Assembly: GCF_025716875.1 (NCBI RefSeq)
Contig: NZ_JAOVZB010000001.1
Location: 1-64,000, forward strand
Direction of reading: 5' to 3'
DNA from: Marinomonas sargassi
GTDB lineage: Bacteria; Pseudomonadota; Gammaproteobacteria; Pseudomonadales; Marinomonadaceae
Length of the DNA: 64,000 bases
In this document: positions 25,496 through 37,000 of the stretch, in pieces
Layout: every line of letters begins with the position of its first letter
Position numbering within the stretch: the first letter of the stretch is position 1
Translations under genes and position numbers: made by a program
The notes under the pieces: generated by a model
Database searches by the model: none
What the model was told of the DNA's origin: nothing
Seen by the model: the letters and a program-made list of their open reading frames with translations, nothing else

Positions 25496-26689
25496 ATGTC
25501 GATGTTAATGGCTTTTGAAGACGCCTTACAAGAAATCAAACTCAGTGCCAGCTGCCGCGTAGAAAAGCAAAAGGTGCCAGTGGTTAATAGTGTCGGTCGA
25601 ATCTTGGCTGAAGACATTGTGGCGACTATTTCCGTCCCACCAAGCGATAACAGTGCAATGGATGGCTATGCACTTTCCGCTGGGGATTGGCAAGAAGGTA
25701 AAGCCTTTGTTGTGAGCCAGCGCATTGCCGCAGGTCAAACACCAGAGCCTCTAGAAGCAGGAACCTGTGCACGTATTTTTACAGGAGCCCATATTCCCGA
25801 AGGCGCAGATACAGTCGTCATGCAGGAAAATGCCAGACTAGACGGTGAAAAGCCTATTTTCGTACAAAGACCTATGGAACAAGGCAATATTCGCCCTAAG
25901 GGTCAGGACATTAAAGAAGGTCAAACGGTTCTTCGCTCTGGTGACAAGATAACCCCTATGCATGTTGGCTTGCTGTCTAGCTTAGGCATAACCGAAATCT
26001 GTGTTTTTGAACCATTGAAAGTGGGCATATTAACCACTGGCGATGAGTTAATAACAGCGGGAGAACCTCTCTCGGTAGACAAGATATACAACTCTAATGG
26101 CCCTATGCTCAGCGCTCTTGTTGCCCAAGCGGGGCATCAAGTTATCCACTGTCTTCACGCCAAAGACTCTCCTGAAGAAACAGAATCTGCTTTAAAAACA
26201 CTCATTTCATCCTGTGATGTTATTTTATCTTCAGGTGGCGTATCTGTCGGTGAAGAAGACCATGTTAAGGGCGTGCTTGAGAAACTAGGAACGGTTCACT
26301 TATGGAAGATTGCCATCAAGCCCGGCAAGCCATTAGTCCATGCAACACTTGAAGGTGTACCTTTCTTAGGTTTACCCGGCAACCCAAGTTCCACTTTAGT
26401 GACTTACCATTGGTTTGCTCGTTTATTACTTTCGGTCTGCGCTGGCCAAACGCCTGTTATCCCCCAAGCCTTTATGGTGCAAGCGGGTTTCGATCGTCAA
26501 AAAGTTATTAAACGCGATGAGTTTTTACGTGTTTCTATCGAGCGTGATGGCAGAGCTTACCCCCACGCCCAACAAAGCTCTGGTGCCTTGCTAGCAGCCT
26601 GTGAGAGCCAAGGTTATCTCCACATCAAAGCGAATGCCGTAATCGAAAGTGGTCACTCTTATGCTTTCTACCCTTTCACTAGTTTCTAA
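25496..26689 (+). CDS. moeA: Molybdopterin molybdenumtransferase
   Basis: 397 residues with the four MoeA domains: N-terminal VPPSDNSAMDGYAL (about 45-58), the MogA-like domain containing STGD-like LTTGDELI (about 182-189) and SSGGVSVGEEDHV (about 244-256), and a C-terminal beta-barrel. Inserts molybdate into adenylylated molybdopterin. Last gene of the operon; ends at a terminator shared with convergent serB. Confidence 0.95.
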   Translation: MSMLMAFEDALQEIKLSASCRVEKQKVPVVNSVGRILAEDIVATISVPPSDNSAMDGYALSAGDWQEGKAFVVSQRIAAGQTPEPLEAGTCARIFTGAHIPEGADTVVMQENARLDGEKPIFVQRPMEQGNIRPKGQDIKEGQTVLRSGDKITPMHVGLLSSLGITEICVFEPLKVGILTTGDELITAGEPLSVDKIYNSNGPMLSALVAQAGHQVIHCLHAKDSPEETESALKTLISSCDVILSSGGVSVGEEDHVKGVLEKLGTVHLWKIAIKPGKPLVHATLEGVPFLGLPGNPSSTLVTYHWFARLLLSVCAGQTPVIPQAFMVQAGFDRQKVIKRDEFLRVSIERDGRAYPHAQQSSGALLAACESQGYLHIKANAVIESGHSYAFYPFTSF

Positions 26690-26734
26690 GCTTTTCGCAA
26701 AACATAGAAAGCATTAAAAAAATATAAGCACAAA

Positions 26735-26775
26735 AAAGCCGTTAGTCTCACTCTGAGAGTAACGGCTTTATTTTT
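26735..26775. terminator. Bidirectional terminator, moeA / serB
   Basis: Outer stem AAAGCCGTTA / TAACGGCTTT (26735-26744, 26760-26769) enclosing an inner stem TCTCA/TGAGA. T-run on the right, A-run on the left. Confidence 0.88.
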
Positions 26776-26793
26776 GGACTTGAGCGATGACTA

Positions 26794-27705
26794 TTAGGCT
26801 GTTAACGCACGAATATCTGTCGACGTCATGCCAAGCATATAAAGAATACCATCTAGCCCTAGGTTACTCATTGGACATGGTGCTTGCTGACGCACCAATG
26901 GCTTAGCATGCAATGCAACACCTAATGCGGCGTGGTTAAGCATCAACAAGTCGTTCGCACCATCACCACAAGCAATGGTTTGAGACCAATCTACTTTTTG
27001 CTCTGCAACGATATTCGTCAGCAGCAGCTTTTTACGCTCAGCATCCACGATAGGCCCAAGGTGCTTACCTGTCAGCTTACCTTCAATAATCTCCAACACA
27101 TTGGCATGTACTTCTGACATACCATAGGTAGACTGCACACAGTCAGCAAAATACGTAAAACCACCCGATAAGATAGCGGTATGCCAGCCATAATGATGTA
27201 ACGCCTTCATTAAGGTTGTGATGCCATCCATGTGTTGAATACGTTGGAATACACCATCCATGACTTCGCTGCTCAGGCCATCTAATAAGGCTAGTCGCTG
27301 AACAAAGCTTTCAACAAAATCAATTTCACCGCGCATTGCACTGGCTGTTACGGCTGATATTTGCTCACCAATACCCGCTTCCACGGCCAGCTCGTCCATG
27401 ACTTCCGCTTTAATCAAGGTAGAATCCATATCAAACACGGCGACACCCGCTTTGCGGATATCCAATTGCTCTGCTTGATAGATGTGATCTATGCCTGTTT
27501 CATCGGATAGAAGAAGCAATTCGGCAATCAGTTCTGCTTTTTTTGGCGACGGAGAGTCTAACGTAATTTGCACTACGGTAACCGTATCGTCATTATCTGT
27601 TAGAGTTCGACTTGTGCCTGATAATTGGCGCTCAGTTAACCAAGCGTTAAATTGTTCAGTGTAGTTTGGCTGTAAAGAGCCAATTAGTGTAATGCTGGCA
27701 GACAT
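26794..27705 (-). CDS. serB: Phosphoserine phosphatase
   Basis: HAD-family hydrolase for the last step of serine synthesis. 303 residues: N-terminal regulatory ACT-like half, then FDMDSTLIKAE (about 94-104, nucleophile and acid Asp), SGGFTYFAD (about 180-188) and GDGANDLLML (about 247-256) catalytic motifs. Divergent from the AhpA/YtjB-like gene, the same pairing as serB/ytjB in E. coli. Confidence 0.96.
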   Translation of the reverse strand: MSASITLIGSLQPNYTEQFNAWLTERQLSGTSRTLTDNDDTVTVVQITLDSPSPKKAELIAELLLLSDETGIDHIYQAEQLDIRKAGVAVFDMDSTLIKAEVMDELAVEAGIGEQISAVTASAMRGEIDFVESFVQRLALLDGLSSEVMDGVFQRIQHMDGITTLMKALHHYGWHTAILSGGFTYFADCVQSTYGMSEVHANVLEIIEGKLTGKHLGPIVDAERKKLLLTNIVAEQKVDWSQTIACGDGANDLLMLNHAALGVALHAKPLVRQQAPCPMSNLGLDGILYMLGMTSTDIRALTA

Positions 27706-27851
27706 AAACGCTCCTAATTCAGTAAGGTGCCTACTATAGCAAATCGTTTTCTTTTCGCTAAGCTCCTGTTCTACTTTAAAGAAATCAAATATCGGCCGTT
27801 ATGGTATGTATACTTTAGACATTGCTCTATGAATTACCCGAAAGGATGTGA

Positions 27852-29300
27852 ATGAACACTCAGCAAAAACTTGAGGCGATCGCCACTTTTATCCATGAAA
27901 AACTCAGCGCATCAGTTGTCATGGTCACCTCTTTTGTTTCCATTATGCTACTGACAGTGTGTATTTTCTGGTACACCATGACACATGCCTTAGACAATTA
28001 CCTGTCACAGCAAACCGAGGTACTAGGCAGTAGTCTAGCCACTCAAGCCGCTTTTAATGCTACGCAGTCCATTCTGACTAACGACTTACTAAGTTTAAAT
28101 ATTTTGCTTAACCGTTTAGTCGTCGACGACAATATATTAAGCGCACGCGTTTATAACAAAAAAGATGAATTACTGGCCGAAGCAGACAGTGGTTCCTCTA
28201 GCGGTTCTTCAGAACAAGATTTTCGCCCCAATGAACAGCGCAGTGTGTATAGCTCGAGTATAAAATTCAGAGACGAGATCGTTGGCCATGTCTTAATCAC
28301 TTTAGACAAAACGCCTGCCCAAACCACCTTGAAGCACCTTAATCAATTGTTATTAGGCGTAGCAATTTTTGTGGGTGTGATTACCCTATTACTCATTGCA
28401 CTACTCAGCAAATGGCTCTTCGCGCCCATTAATCAGGTCGCTGAGGTTTTAACCTTTTACAAAAGAGGTAAGCGTACAGCGCCACTACCAACGGCAAAAT
28501 ATAGAGAGGCCAAAGACCTGTGTGACATTGTTGCTGATGTGCAAAAAATAGAACCGGTTGAGCCTATTATTGAAGAAAACCCTCAAGAAGAGGTTGCTGT
28601 CGCTTTAGATAAATTACACAAGGAAGTAGAGGCAGCCCAAGAAACCCAGTTTGAAATTAACTTTGATGCCATATTTGAAGAGTCTAGCCAACGCAACTGT
28701 GTGCTTTATTTCAGTATTCTTAACTTAGATGATTGGCATCAAAACCTCCCACCTTTACAAGTAAGCAACCTACTAACACCTGTCTATCGGGCTATTTTTC
28801 AAGCCAGTGATATATATCTAGGTCAGGTGCATCAGTACCAAAGTAACTCGGCCATTATTCTCTTTAGCGCGACGGACAGCGAAGATAAACTCTATATGAA
28901 CGCTGTAAGCACTGCCCAATTATTCTTAGGCTTAATGGAAACACTATTTGAGAACGAGCTTTATGAGGACATTCCTAAACTAAACTTCCACCTAGGCTTG
29001 CATCAAGGCAACCCTCAAGTTGCTGGCATGTTTAAGGATAATATCTTTGTAAAAGAAGAAGTGAGTGAACTATTAGAGAATACTCACCTCTTAAGCCACA
29101 CAGAGAGTGTTAATAAACTCGTAATTAGTGAAGAGATATTCACCCTACCCGAAATACAGAACAGAGTATTCAGCGGCCTTCCGGAGATCATAGAGGTGGA
29201 TGAACAAGACATGTTAGCCTATGAAGTAAAAGGCATAGCTGAGAAATACAAGCTACAGGTACAAAACCATATCGAAGAAATTACCGAAATAGAGAGTTAG
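27852..29300 (+). CDS. AhpA/YtjB-like membrane protein with cyclase-like C-terminal domain
   Basis: 482 residues. The first 200 match the AhpA/YtjB (SMP) layout: membrane helix 1 (about 22-44), a periplasmic domain (45-165), membrane helix 2 (about 170-190). A linker rich in Glu/Pro follows, then an extra 210-residue domain (about 270-475) with strand/helix pattern and the blocks LYFSILNLDDW, FHLGLHQGN, LISEEIF-like, which resemble a class III nucleotide cyclase fold without its catalytic Asp residues. Position opposite serB supports the AhpA call. Function of the extra domain is unknown. Confidence 0.7.
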   Translation: MNTQQKLEAIATFIHEKLSASVVMVTSFVSIMLLTVCIFWYTMTHALDNYLSQQTEVLGSSLATQAAFNATQSILTNDLLSLNILLNRLVVDDNILSARVYNKKDELLAEADSGSSSGSSEQDFRPNEQRSVYSSSIKFRDEIVGHVLITLDKTPAQTTLKHLNQLLLGVAIFVGVITLLLIALLSKWLFAPINQVAEVLTFYKRGKRTAPLPTAKYREAKDLCDIVADVQKIEPVEPIIEENPQEEVAVALDKLHKEVEAAQETQFEINFDAIFEESSQRNCVLYFSILNLDDWHQNLPPLQVSNLLTPVYRAIFQASDIYLGQVHQYQSNSAIILFSATDSEDKLYMNAVSTAQLFLGLMETLFENELYEDIPKLNFHLGLHQGNPQVAGMFKDNIFVKEEVSELLENTHLLSHTESVNKLVISEEIFTLPEIQNRVFSGLPEIIEVDEQDMLAYEVKGIAEKYKLQVQNHIEEITEIES

Positions 29301-29361
29301 TTCAATTCATTTTTACAAAGGTACAATCTAAAAACTTACAGTCTACAAAACTGCAAGACAC

Positions 29362-29399
29362 AAAAAAGCCTGATTTAATTTCTTAAGTCAGGCTTTTTT
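29362..29399. terminator. Bidirectional terminator, AhpA-like gene / cheW
   Basis: AAAAAAGCCTGA (29362-29373) pairs with TCAGGCTTTTTT (29388-29399); symmetric A and T runs serve both convergent genes. Confidence 0.9.
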
Positions 29400-29414
29400 A
29401 GAAGTTATAAAAGC

Positions 29415-29927
29415 TTAGCTTGCTTCAATGCTAAGTACTTCTTCTTCATCACGTTCAAACATACGATCAAGCTCAAGCAAGATAACCAGCTCTTCTTCTT
29501 TCTGGTATACGCCTTGGATGAACTTAAGGGCAGCGTCATTACCAACACTTGGGCTCTGCTCGATTTCGTTTTGGTACAAGTAGAACACTTCATGCACAGC
29601 ATCTACCAATAAACCAACTTGCTCACCATCGTGTTCAATGATGATGATTCGAGTATCGTCGGTAATAGTACATTCTGGTAAGCCAAAACGAATACGAGTA
29701 TCAACAACAGTAACGACATTACCACGTAGATTCACGATACCTAGAACATAAACAGGCGCGCCCGGTACAGGTGCGATTTCGCTATAACGTAATACTTCTT
29801 TAATTTGCATTACGTTAATAGCATAAGTTTCTTCAAGAAGTTTAAAGGTAAGGTACTGTAGCAAATCACCTTTTGGTGACTTTACATCTATATCCGTTCC
29901 AGTTTTAACAGGTGCTAATTCAGACAT
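29415..29927 (-). CDS. cheW: CheW chemotaxis coupling protein
   Basis: 170 residues covering one CheW domain, with the conserved core VLGIVNLRGNVVTVVDTRIRFGL (about 61-83) and LVDAVHEVFYL (about 108-118). Links chemoreceptors to the CheA kinase. It stands alone, without other che genes in the window, so it joins the operon products encoded elsewhere. Confidence 0.92.
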   Translation of the reverse strand: MSELAPVKTGTDIDVKSPKGDLLQYLTFKLLEETYAINVMQIKEVLRYSEIAPVPGAPVYVLGIVNLRGNVVTVVDTRIRFGLPECTITDDTRIIIIEHDGEQVGLLVDAVHEVFYLYQNEIEQSPSVGNDAALKFIQGVYQKEEELVILLELDRMFERDEEEVLSIEAS

Positions 29928-30048
29928 TACTCACATCCGCATTCAATTTAGTTAAGATAATGTAGAACTCAACACACCATTTGTCTAGCAAAAATTCGCT
30001 TAGCAAAATTCCATGTGGTTGAGCTCACCTTACGATGTTAGACCATAT

Positions 30049-30921
30049 TTACTGATCTTGCTGGATACCGACAATGGTCCAATTGCCGTTAGCATCCGCT
30101 GTATTTTTCTCTAGATGCCAAATCTCATTGGTTTCTGAGGTTTGTTCACCTTCTTTAATCCAGCCAGAAAATTGTAGAGAAATAGAAGCCACTGAGTTAC
30201 TCATTTCACCACGTACAATTTCTACCATCAAAGAAATTACTTCTGTTGCTGGCTTATCGTCGCCATAAGATGCGCGCTCTTTTACCAACAAATTATAAAG
30301 CTCAGGGCTCACATAGTCTAAAATTTCATCGAAGTTATTATCATCCCACGCTTTTTGTAGGTTGATGTAATGGTTCTTAGCTTCGGCAACAAAAGCTTGC
30401 TCGTTAAAGCCTTCTGGCAACTGAATCTCTGGTTGAGAATTCGCTCCAGAAAAACCACCTTGACCAGACCAAGCATTCGGTTGACCTTGTTGATCTGCAC
30501 CCGGCATTTCGCGGAACATATTGTTTCCACCAGCTGCCGCAGCCGCTTGTCGTTTCGGAGCAATAAAGAACTTGTAAACTAGGAAGCCTACTAGAGCGAA
30601 CAACAAGATGTCACCAAAAGCGATACCATCAAAAGCGCCACTGCCTAGTAGAGCAGCAAATAAACCACCCGCTAGTAGTCCACCTAACAAGCCACCGCCT
30701 AGGCCGCCTAAAAAGCCAGATTTTTTAGTTGTTGACGTGCCATTAGCAGCAGTCGTTTTACTTGCTGTTGTATTGCTCGTCGTCGCTTTTGGTTTAGAGA
30801 AAGAGAAGCTTTTACCAAAGCTCTTGCTGCCGCCAAACTTCTTCGCTTCAACATCTGCGCTGTAGCCGCCACCAATTGCTAAAACAAACGCCATCATCAT
30901 GGCAAATACTGTTGTTTTCAC
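30049..30921 (-). CDS. Tim44-like domain membrane protein
   Basis: 290 residues from a GTG start with GAGGAG before it. Signal-like N-terminus, a basic low-complexity part (KKFGGSKSFGKSFSFSKPK, about 27-45), Gly-rich hydrophobic stretch and membrane helix (about 72-120), then a C-terminal Tim44-like domain (about 170-288) that in mitochondria tethers Hsp70 to the import channel. Bacterial role unknown. Eleven bases upstream of it lies the trpS stop, so both genes form one unit. Confidence 0.82.
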   Translation of the reverse strand: MKTTVFAMMMAFVLAIGGGYSADVEAKKFGGSKSFGKSFSFSKPKATTSNTTASKTTAANGTSTTKKSGFLGGLGGGLLGGLLAGGLFAALLGSGAFDGIAFGDILLFALVGFLVYKFFIAPKRQAAAAAGGNNMFREMPGADQQGQPNAWSGQGGFSGANSQPEIQLPEGFNEQAFVAEAKNHYINLQKAWDDNNFDEILDYVSPELYNLLVKERASYGDDKPATEVISLMVEIVRGEMSNSVASISLQFSGWIKEGEQTSETNEIWHLEKNTADANGNWTIVGIQQDQ

Positions 30922-30932
30922 AAAACTCTCCT

Positions 30933-31940
30933 CTATTTAAAATTAACTAAGCCAACGGCGTTACGTAAATCGGAAATTAAGCTGCGAGCTCGCGCTCTTG
31001 CTTTTTCGGCACCTGCCTGCAAAATTTCTTCTACATGGGACGGGTTTGCCATTAGCTCTAAATATTTTTCTCTTGGCTCACTCAGTTGGTCATTAATGAG
31101 TGTGAAAAGTTCCTTTTTCGCTTCGCCCCAAGCAATACCATCCTTGAAGCTTTGGCGCATTTGCTCTGTTTGCTCTGCTGTGGCGAAGGATTTGTAGATA
31201 TCAAAGACAATGGAATCATCTGGATCCTTCGGTTCGCCTGGCTCTAATAAATTCGTTTTGATTTTATTAACGCCTTTTTTCAATTTCTTCTCTGTGTCAA
31301 AAAGCGGAATCGTGTTGTTATAACTTTTACTCATCTTACGGCCGTCTAGACCTTTTAAGATAGAGCCCTCTTCGCCAACAACGGCTTCAGGCAAAACAAA
31401 GTGTTGACCAAACAAGTGATTAAAGCGGCCAGCAATATCTCGTGCCATTTCAATATGTTGAATTTGATCTCGGCCAACAGGTACTTTGTGGGCATTAAAA
31501 GCCAAGATATCTGCCGCCATTAATACAGGGTAGCAAAATAGTCCCATTGTGATGCCGAAGTCTTGGTCCTGATCATTAGCCAAGTTTTCGTCAACAGCAC
31601 CTTTATAGGCATGGGCACGGTTCATTAAACCTTTTGCCGTTACACAGGTAAGCAGCCAGTTTAATTCGGCAATTTCAGGAATATCGGATTGGCGATAAAA
31701 GGTCGCCTTATTTGTATCTAAGCCACAAGCTAACCAAGTCGCCGCGATTTCTAATCGAGACTGCTGTACGCGCTCAGGATCTTGGCATTTAATCAAAGCG
31801 TGGTAGTCAGCTAGAAAAAAGTAAGACTCAGTGTTTTCCTGACGACTTGCTTCAATAGCTGGGCGAATTGCACCTACATAGTTACCTAAATGTGGCGTGC
31901 CTGTGGTGGTAACACCGGTTAAAACAATTTCTTTTGCCAT
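30933..31940 (-). CDS. trpS: Tryptophanyl-tRNA synthetase
   Basis: Class I synthetase of 335 residues: HIGH-type motif [12 protein letters not shown] (about 13-24) and KMSKS in [10 protein letters not shown] (about 200-209). Charges tRNA-Trp. First gene of the pair with the Tim44-like gene. Confidence 0.96.
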   Translation of the reverse strand: MAKEIVLTGVTTTGTPHLGNYVGAIRPAIEASRQENTESYFFLADYHALIKCQDPERVQQSRLEIAATWLACGLDTNKATFYRQSDIPEIAELNWLLTCVTAKGLMNRAHAYKGAVDENLANDQDQDFGITMGLFCYPVLMAADILAFNAHKVPVGRDQIQHIEMARDIAGRFNHLFGQHFVLPEAVVGEEGSILKGLDGRKMSKSYNNTIPLFDTEKKLKKGVNKIKTNLLEPGEPKDPDDSIVFDIYKSFATAEQTEQMRQSFKDGIAWGEAKKELFTLINDQLSEPREKYLELMANPSHVEEILQAGAEKARARARSLISDLRNAVGLVNFK

Positions 31941-32112
31941 TACTGTTACTCTTTACCTACTTATTCTTGTCTTGGTACCTAACTAGTACCCAATGTGCCA
32001 CCTACCCTACCACAAAACTTTGATAGCAAGAATGACAGTATAATTTTTTTATCTTAATGTTTTTTCTATCCTTTTCGATCTACTCATAACCATGGTGTCA
32101 AAGCCGAGAATA

Positions 32113-34062
32113 TCAAGTTGGCCGATCATTCCAAAGAGCATCAATTAGCCCTGAATACCTTTCTATACGAGACTGGGTTGCGGTACGGACTAAGGACACA
32201 CTGCCCCATAAGGTAAAGTGCTGTTTTGCCCGAGTAATCCCCGTATAGAGAAGCTCTTTCGTTAAAACAGGAGATGGTTGCATAGGCAATAAAAGCGCCA
32301 CTCGTTCAAACTCCGAGCCTTGGGATTTATGCACCGTCATAGCAAACACACTTTCAAACTGCCCCAATCGACTTGGTAGCAAGCCCGTAAATGAACCATC
32401 AGGTAACATAAACCACACCCTCAGACGACCACTATCATCTGCTTTACACAAACCAATATCACCGTTAAACAAGCCGAGTGCAGCATCATTGCGAGTTAGT
32501 ATTACCGCCTTTCCCGGATACCAAACATGTAAGTCTTGAATGCGGCCACGCTGGTAAAAGTAATGTTCTAATTGCGCATTTATTTTTTCAACACCAAACT
32601 CTCCTTGTCGTACCGCGGTGAGAATCTGGTAATTTGAGAACACCTCATACAAGGCTTCAATGTCGACATTATCTCGAACTGCTTGCCAGTACTCATCATA
32701 ACCTTGGGCTAAACGGGCAATATCAGCTTTTTTCTGGCCTACTTTAGGTTGGCACCACTCAAGGTCAGGATAGCCAGCATCAAGACTTTGTATCACCGCC
32801 CTATCGTCCCCTGCGTTCATCGCTTTCGCTAAATAACCAATGCCACTTTCCGATGAAAAACGATAACTGGTTCTAAGCAAAGTTAATGAGCGACTAATCG
32901 CTGGGGCATTGGCGTTGGCAAAAGGTAAAATCGCCTCCTGCGTGAGAGTTGATAAATACTCCGCCCATTGGGGTAAGAAGTAAGCATTCTCAATGTCATA
33001 GGACAAATCACCCAAAACACTTCCAGCCTCGACAGAAGACAATTGATCTTTGTCCCCCAATAAAATCAATCGAGCGTGAGTTGGCAAAGCCTCTATCACT
33101 TTTGCCATCATTGGCAGGTCAACCATGGACACTTCATCAATGAGCAATAGATCCAAATGCAAAGGGTTCTCTTTATTATGCTTAAAACGACTACGCCCGA
33201 AATCGCTGCCTAGCAAGCGATGCAAAGTACTGGCTTTTTCTGGAATCGAATGCTTTATCTCATCATCAAAAGGCAATTTACTTTTCGCCTGAGAAATGGA
33301 CTCGGTTAATCGTGCGGCTGCTTTCCCTGTAGGAGCAGCAAGCCCTATTCGTAATGCTTCCCCCTGCTCTTTCGCTTGCGCCACTAAAAGCGCTAAAAGC
33401 TTAGTAACTGTTGTGGTCTTGCCCGTACCCGGGCCACCACTGATAACAGAGAATGGTAGGCTAGCCGCATTTGCCACCGCGACCTTTTGCCAATCAATAT
33501 GTTCAGTTTTTGTTGAAGGTGAAGCAGGAAAAAGCTGCGTTAACAGAGATTCACTTACCACATAAGGCGAAGCCGATAATTGTTGGGTAAGATAATTCAG
33601 TACCTGTTGCTCATATTGATAGTATCGAAATAAATACAAACGTGTGCCGCTTAACACCATAGGGCAAGGTGCTATAGCACTCTCGCTAAGAGTCTGAGGT
33701 GAACATACCAATCGGCTTTCTGACAGAATCTCGCACCATTGCTGAGGTGATCTAATACCTGCGTTTTTCAATGTAAGTTGCCAAGTATCTAGACTCTTTT
33801 CTCGGCTCCCTTGTTGGCTCACATCGTCCAATAAAGGTGTTTCCCAAATATGGGACAGATCAATACAAATATGCCCCTCACCAAGCTGGGCACTGCACAA
33901 GGCACCTGAGATTAAAACAGCTAAGCGAGTTTCGCCAATATGACACGCTAACTGCTCTATCCAGTGCAAGTCGACGGCACGTAATAGGCCTTCTTGTTGC
34001 CAACCTAACAGCAAATCATTACTTGAGTTAGCAGCCTCGTTTATAAGCTTAAAAGAGTCCAT
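32113..34062 (-). CDS. recD: RecBCD exonuclease V alpha subunit
   Basis: 649 residues; 5'-3' helicase motor of RecBCD. Walker A GGPGTGKTTTVTKLLALL (about 209-226), Walker B LLLIDEVSMVD (about 305-315), UvrD_C-like MTVHKSQGSEF (about 577-587). The ATG at 34062 overlaps the end of recB by 14 bases; an upstream in-frame TTG at 34071 is less likely. Last gene of recC-recB-recD. Confidence 0.96.
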   Translation of the reverse strand: MDSFKLINEAANSSNDLLLGWQQEGLLRAVDLHWIEQLACHIGETRLAVLISGALCSAQLGEGHICIDLSHIWETPLLDDVSQQGSREKSLDTWQLTLKNAGIRSPQQWCEILSESRLVCSPQTLSESAIAPCPMVLSGTRLYLFRYYQYEQQVLNYLTQQLSASPYVVSESLLTQLFPASPSTKTEHIDWQKVAVANAASLPFSVISGGPGTGKTTTVTKLLALLVAQAKEQGEALRIGLAAPTGKAAARLTESISQAKSKLPFDDEIKHSIPEKASTLHRLLGSDFGRSRFKHNKENPLHLDLLLIDEVSMVDLPMMAKVIEALPTHARLILLGDKDQLSSVEAGSVLGDLSYDIENAYFLPQWAEYLSTLTQEAILPFANANAPAISRSLTLLRTSYRFSSESGIGYLAKAMNAGDDRAVIQSLDAGYPDLEWCQPKVGQKKADIARLAQGYDEYWQAVRDNVDIEALYEVFSNYQILTAVRQGEFGVEKINAQLEHYFYQRGRIQDLHVWYPGKAVILTRNDAALGLFNGDIGLCKADDSGRLRVWFMLPDGSFTGLLPSRLGQFESVFAMTVHKSQGSEFERVALLLPMQPSPVLTKELLYTGITRAKQHFTLWGSVSLVRTATQSRIERYSGLIDALWNDRPT

Positions 34063-37000
34063 ATTGCACAACTCCTTCAGCCAGTTCTTCTTCGATTTTC
34101 TTTACATCCGTTTGTTCAATTTCACCCTCACCCGAAAATAAGGTGTCCAAGGCATTCACATGTTCAAGGCTCAATCGGCTTTGAAAAATACCCGTTGTTT
34201 GGCCCAATTTCATACCTCGTAAAAACAGATAGAAAACGCCGCCTATATGTTTCTCATAGTCATAGTCTGGTAGGCGTTGCTTGAGAAGACGGTGTAAAGC
34301 CAGTGTATATAACTGATATTGCAGATCGTACCTGTGGTCTGCAATCGCCTCACCTAAGGCTTCATCTTCATAATTTGCAAAGTCATCACCTAGGTAGTTC
34401 GACTTATAATCCAGCACATAGTAACGGCCTTGCCATTCGAACAGCAGGTCAATAAAGCCCTTCAACATCCCCTTCAAAGGTCGGTCTTGTATGCTTGGGG
34501 CATGTCGAGATACCTTGTCGTGTTCCCTCGCGATGCCATCCAGTTGTAGGGCATTCATGCGATTTACAGGAATAAAAAACTCTAGCTCTTTACGACATTG
34601 GGATGGCTGTAATTGCCCTAGCGTCATAGAGTCAAACAATTCGGTGTTCACCATATCAGGTAACCATTCTGACAAAACACTCTGCCATTCAGCAAAGCCT
34701 TTATTCTCATAAAAGTTTGCCATATCAGTACTGTATTGCACTTTAAGTAGGTCATTAAAACTTGGCTTGTCGAGCGTTTTTTGTAGTGCCTTACCTTCAA
34801 GCACATCGTGCAAAAAGGTTCCCGGTGTTGCCCCTTTAGGGAAGGTAAAACGGCTCTGTTCTGGATGGGGCAAAGCTTCACTAAAATCCAATTCCGGCTC
34901 AGAGACCAATACGCCTTCATCCTGACCCGGTATGCTTTCATCGTGATGAGCTTTGTCTTCCACCACAAGGGAAGAATAGCTCCCAACCCACCAATCTCGC
35001 TCAATCGAACCTTGGAAATCGCGTACTTTCGGTTGTGTTATTTCTTCCTGTTCCATTTTAAATCGAGGCAGTTCAGGCGCTTCATTTGGCAACTCCACCA
35101 GCTGCATTTGCGGGCATCCTTGTTGATTTGAGTCAGGTTCACAAAGGCGGCCTAAACTAGCAAGTAGGTCACCTGCTTCCATTTCCTCACCTTCTGCCAC
35201 CAATGCACCAACACCACTAAGGTGCACATTTAACACAGCCGACTTTGATGCACTCGCTGCCTTGCCCACTTCCATAGCACCAATAAAGCAGGCTTCTTTT
35301 GATCGTGTTAGCGCCACATAGGCCAAACGAATTTCTGCCGCATACAACTCTTCTTCATGTTGCGCTTTTTGCTCTTCATCTGGATCAATCGCAATCCACA
35401 GCTGTTCATTATCATCGTGATATAAAGCCGATGTGCCTTTATTGCCATAAGGTGTAAAGGCAAATGGCAAGTAGACAATGGGATACTCCAAGCCTTTACT
35501 CTTATGTATGGTCACAATACGAACCAAATCTGCATCCGTTTCTAGGCGAATTTTCTGATCATCACTGTTGCCATTGGGGGATTGTATGGACAGCCTTAGA
35601 TAACGAAGCACACCTTCTTTGGAATCTAACTCAAGTGACTTTTGCTGCAATTTTTCGGTGAGATGAAGGAAGTCCGTCAGACGTCTTTCACCGCCAATTT
35701 GACTGAGCATGTGACTAGCCAGCGATACGTCTTGCATAAATTCACGTAGCATTGGCAATAGCCCTTGAGTCTCCCAAATAACCAAATATTGGCGGAAAGC
35801 CTCTACCCACTTTTCGTACACCACGTCATCATGATTTAAGGTATCTAAATCTTCTAAAGACCAAGCCACTAAACTGGTCGCCAACGCAGAACGCAATTTA
35901 CTTTCTTGGCCATTAGATAAAATGGCGGTCAACACAATCAGCAATTCACGGGCTTCCACCGTTTCAAACACTGAGCCTTTATCACTCAAGTAAACACTGG
36001 CGATACCTCTTTGTCTTAAGGCTGCTTTCAAGGCATTGGCTTGGCTAAAGTTGGTTACCAGCAGAGCCACATCCTTGGGTCGTACACCTTTTCCAGCTAC
36101 TAGGGCTGAACCTTGCTGACCTTCGAGCAGTAACTCATGCAAATGGGCAGCACAGGACTCTGCCATTTGTTGTCGATAAACGGCAGGCGTCACTGGATCA
36201 TCAGAGTTTAAATATAAAAACTGTAAGGCAGGCTGGAGCAAATCTTGGCGAATAAAGCGACCTTCTATGCCTCGATCCTGCACCTTCACAAAAGGAATAC
36301 CAGATACCCTAAAAGGTTCACTTTGCGTAGTAAATAACGTATTCACAGACTGAACCATGGCCGCTGACGAACGATAGTTCGTCGCTAATGAGTACACGCC
36401 ATTCACATGTTTTTTAGCGGCTAAATAAGTGTAAATATCTGCTCCACGAAAGGCGTAAATTGCTTGTTTCGGGTCGCCTATCATAATCAGACCAAGGCTA
36501 TTCTGATCCGTTTGTGCTGGCTGATATATGGTAGAAAAAATACGATATTGAACGGCGTCCGTATCTTGGAACTCATCGATCAAAGCGATGGGGTAAAGGT
36601 GGCGAATTCGCTCAGCTAATTTACCTGCTTCATCTGCTGCAAGCGCGGTATCTAATGAGGTTAATAAATCGGTAAAAGTAAGGGACTGTGTATTACGCTT
36701 CCAGCGTTTCATGCGCTCTTGGGTTTGCTGCCACAATTGAGCGAGAAGCACCGCTTTTAGCCGCCCCTTATCAGGGAAACTTTCCCGTAGTTGATGTACC
36801 AGATCAAACAGCTCATGGGCAGGTAAAGCGCCATTTTTTGCTAACCGAGAAGCATGTTCATAAGTATCAAACTTGTCCACACACTTATCGAGTTCAAACC
36901 TTGGTGAGCTTGCCCAGCGAGTCATGGCGGCAATGTCTTTACTTGGATCTTTGCGCCAGAAAGTGCGTTTAATTCCACTTTTTTCTAACGCTTCAATTAC

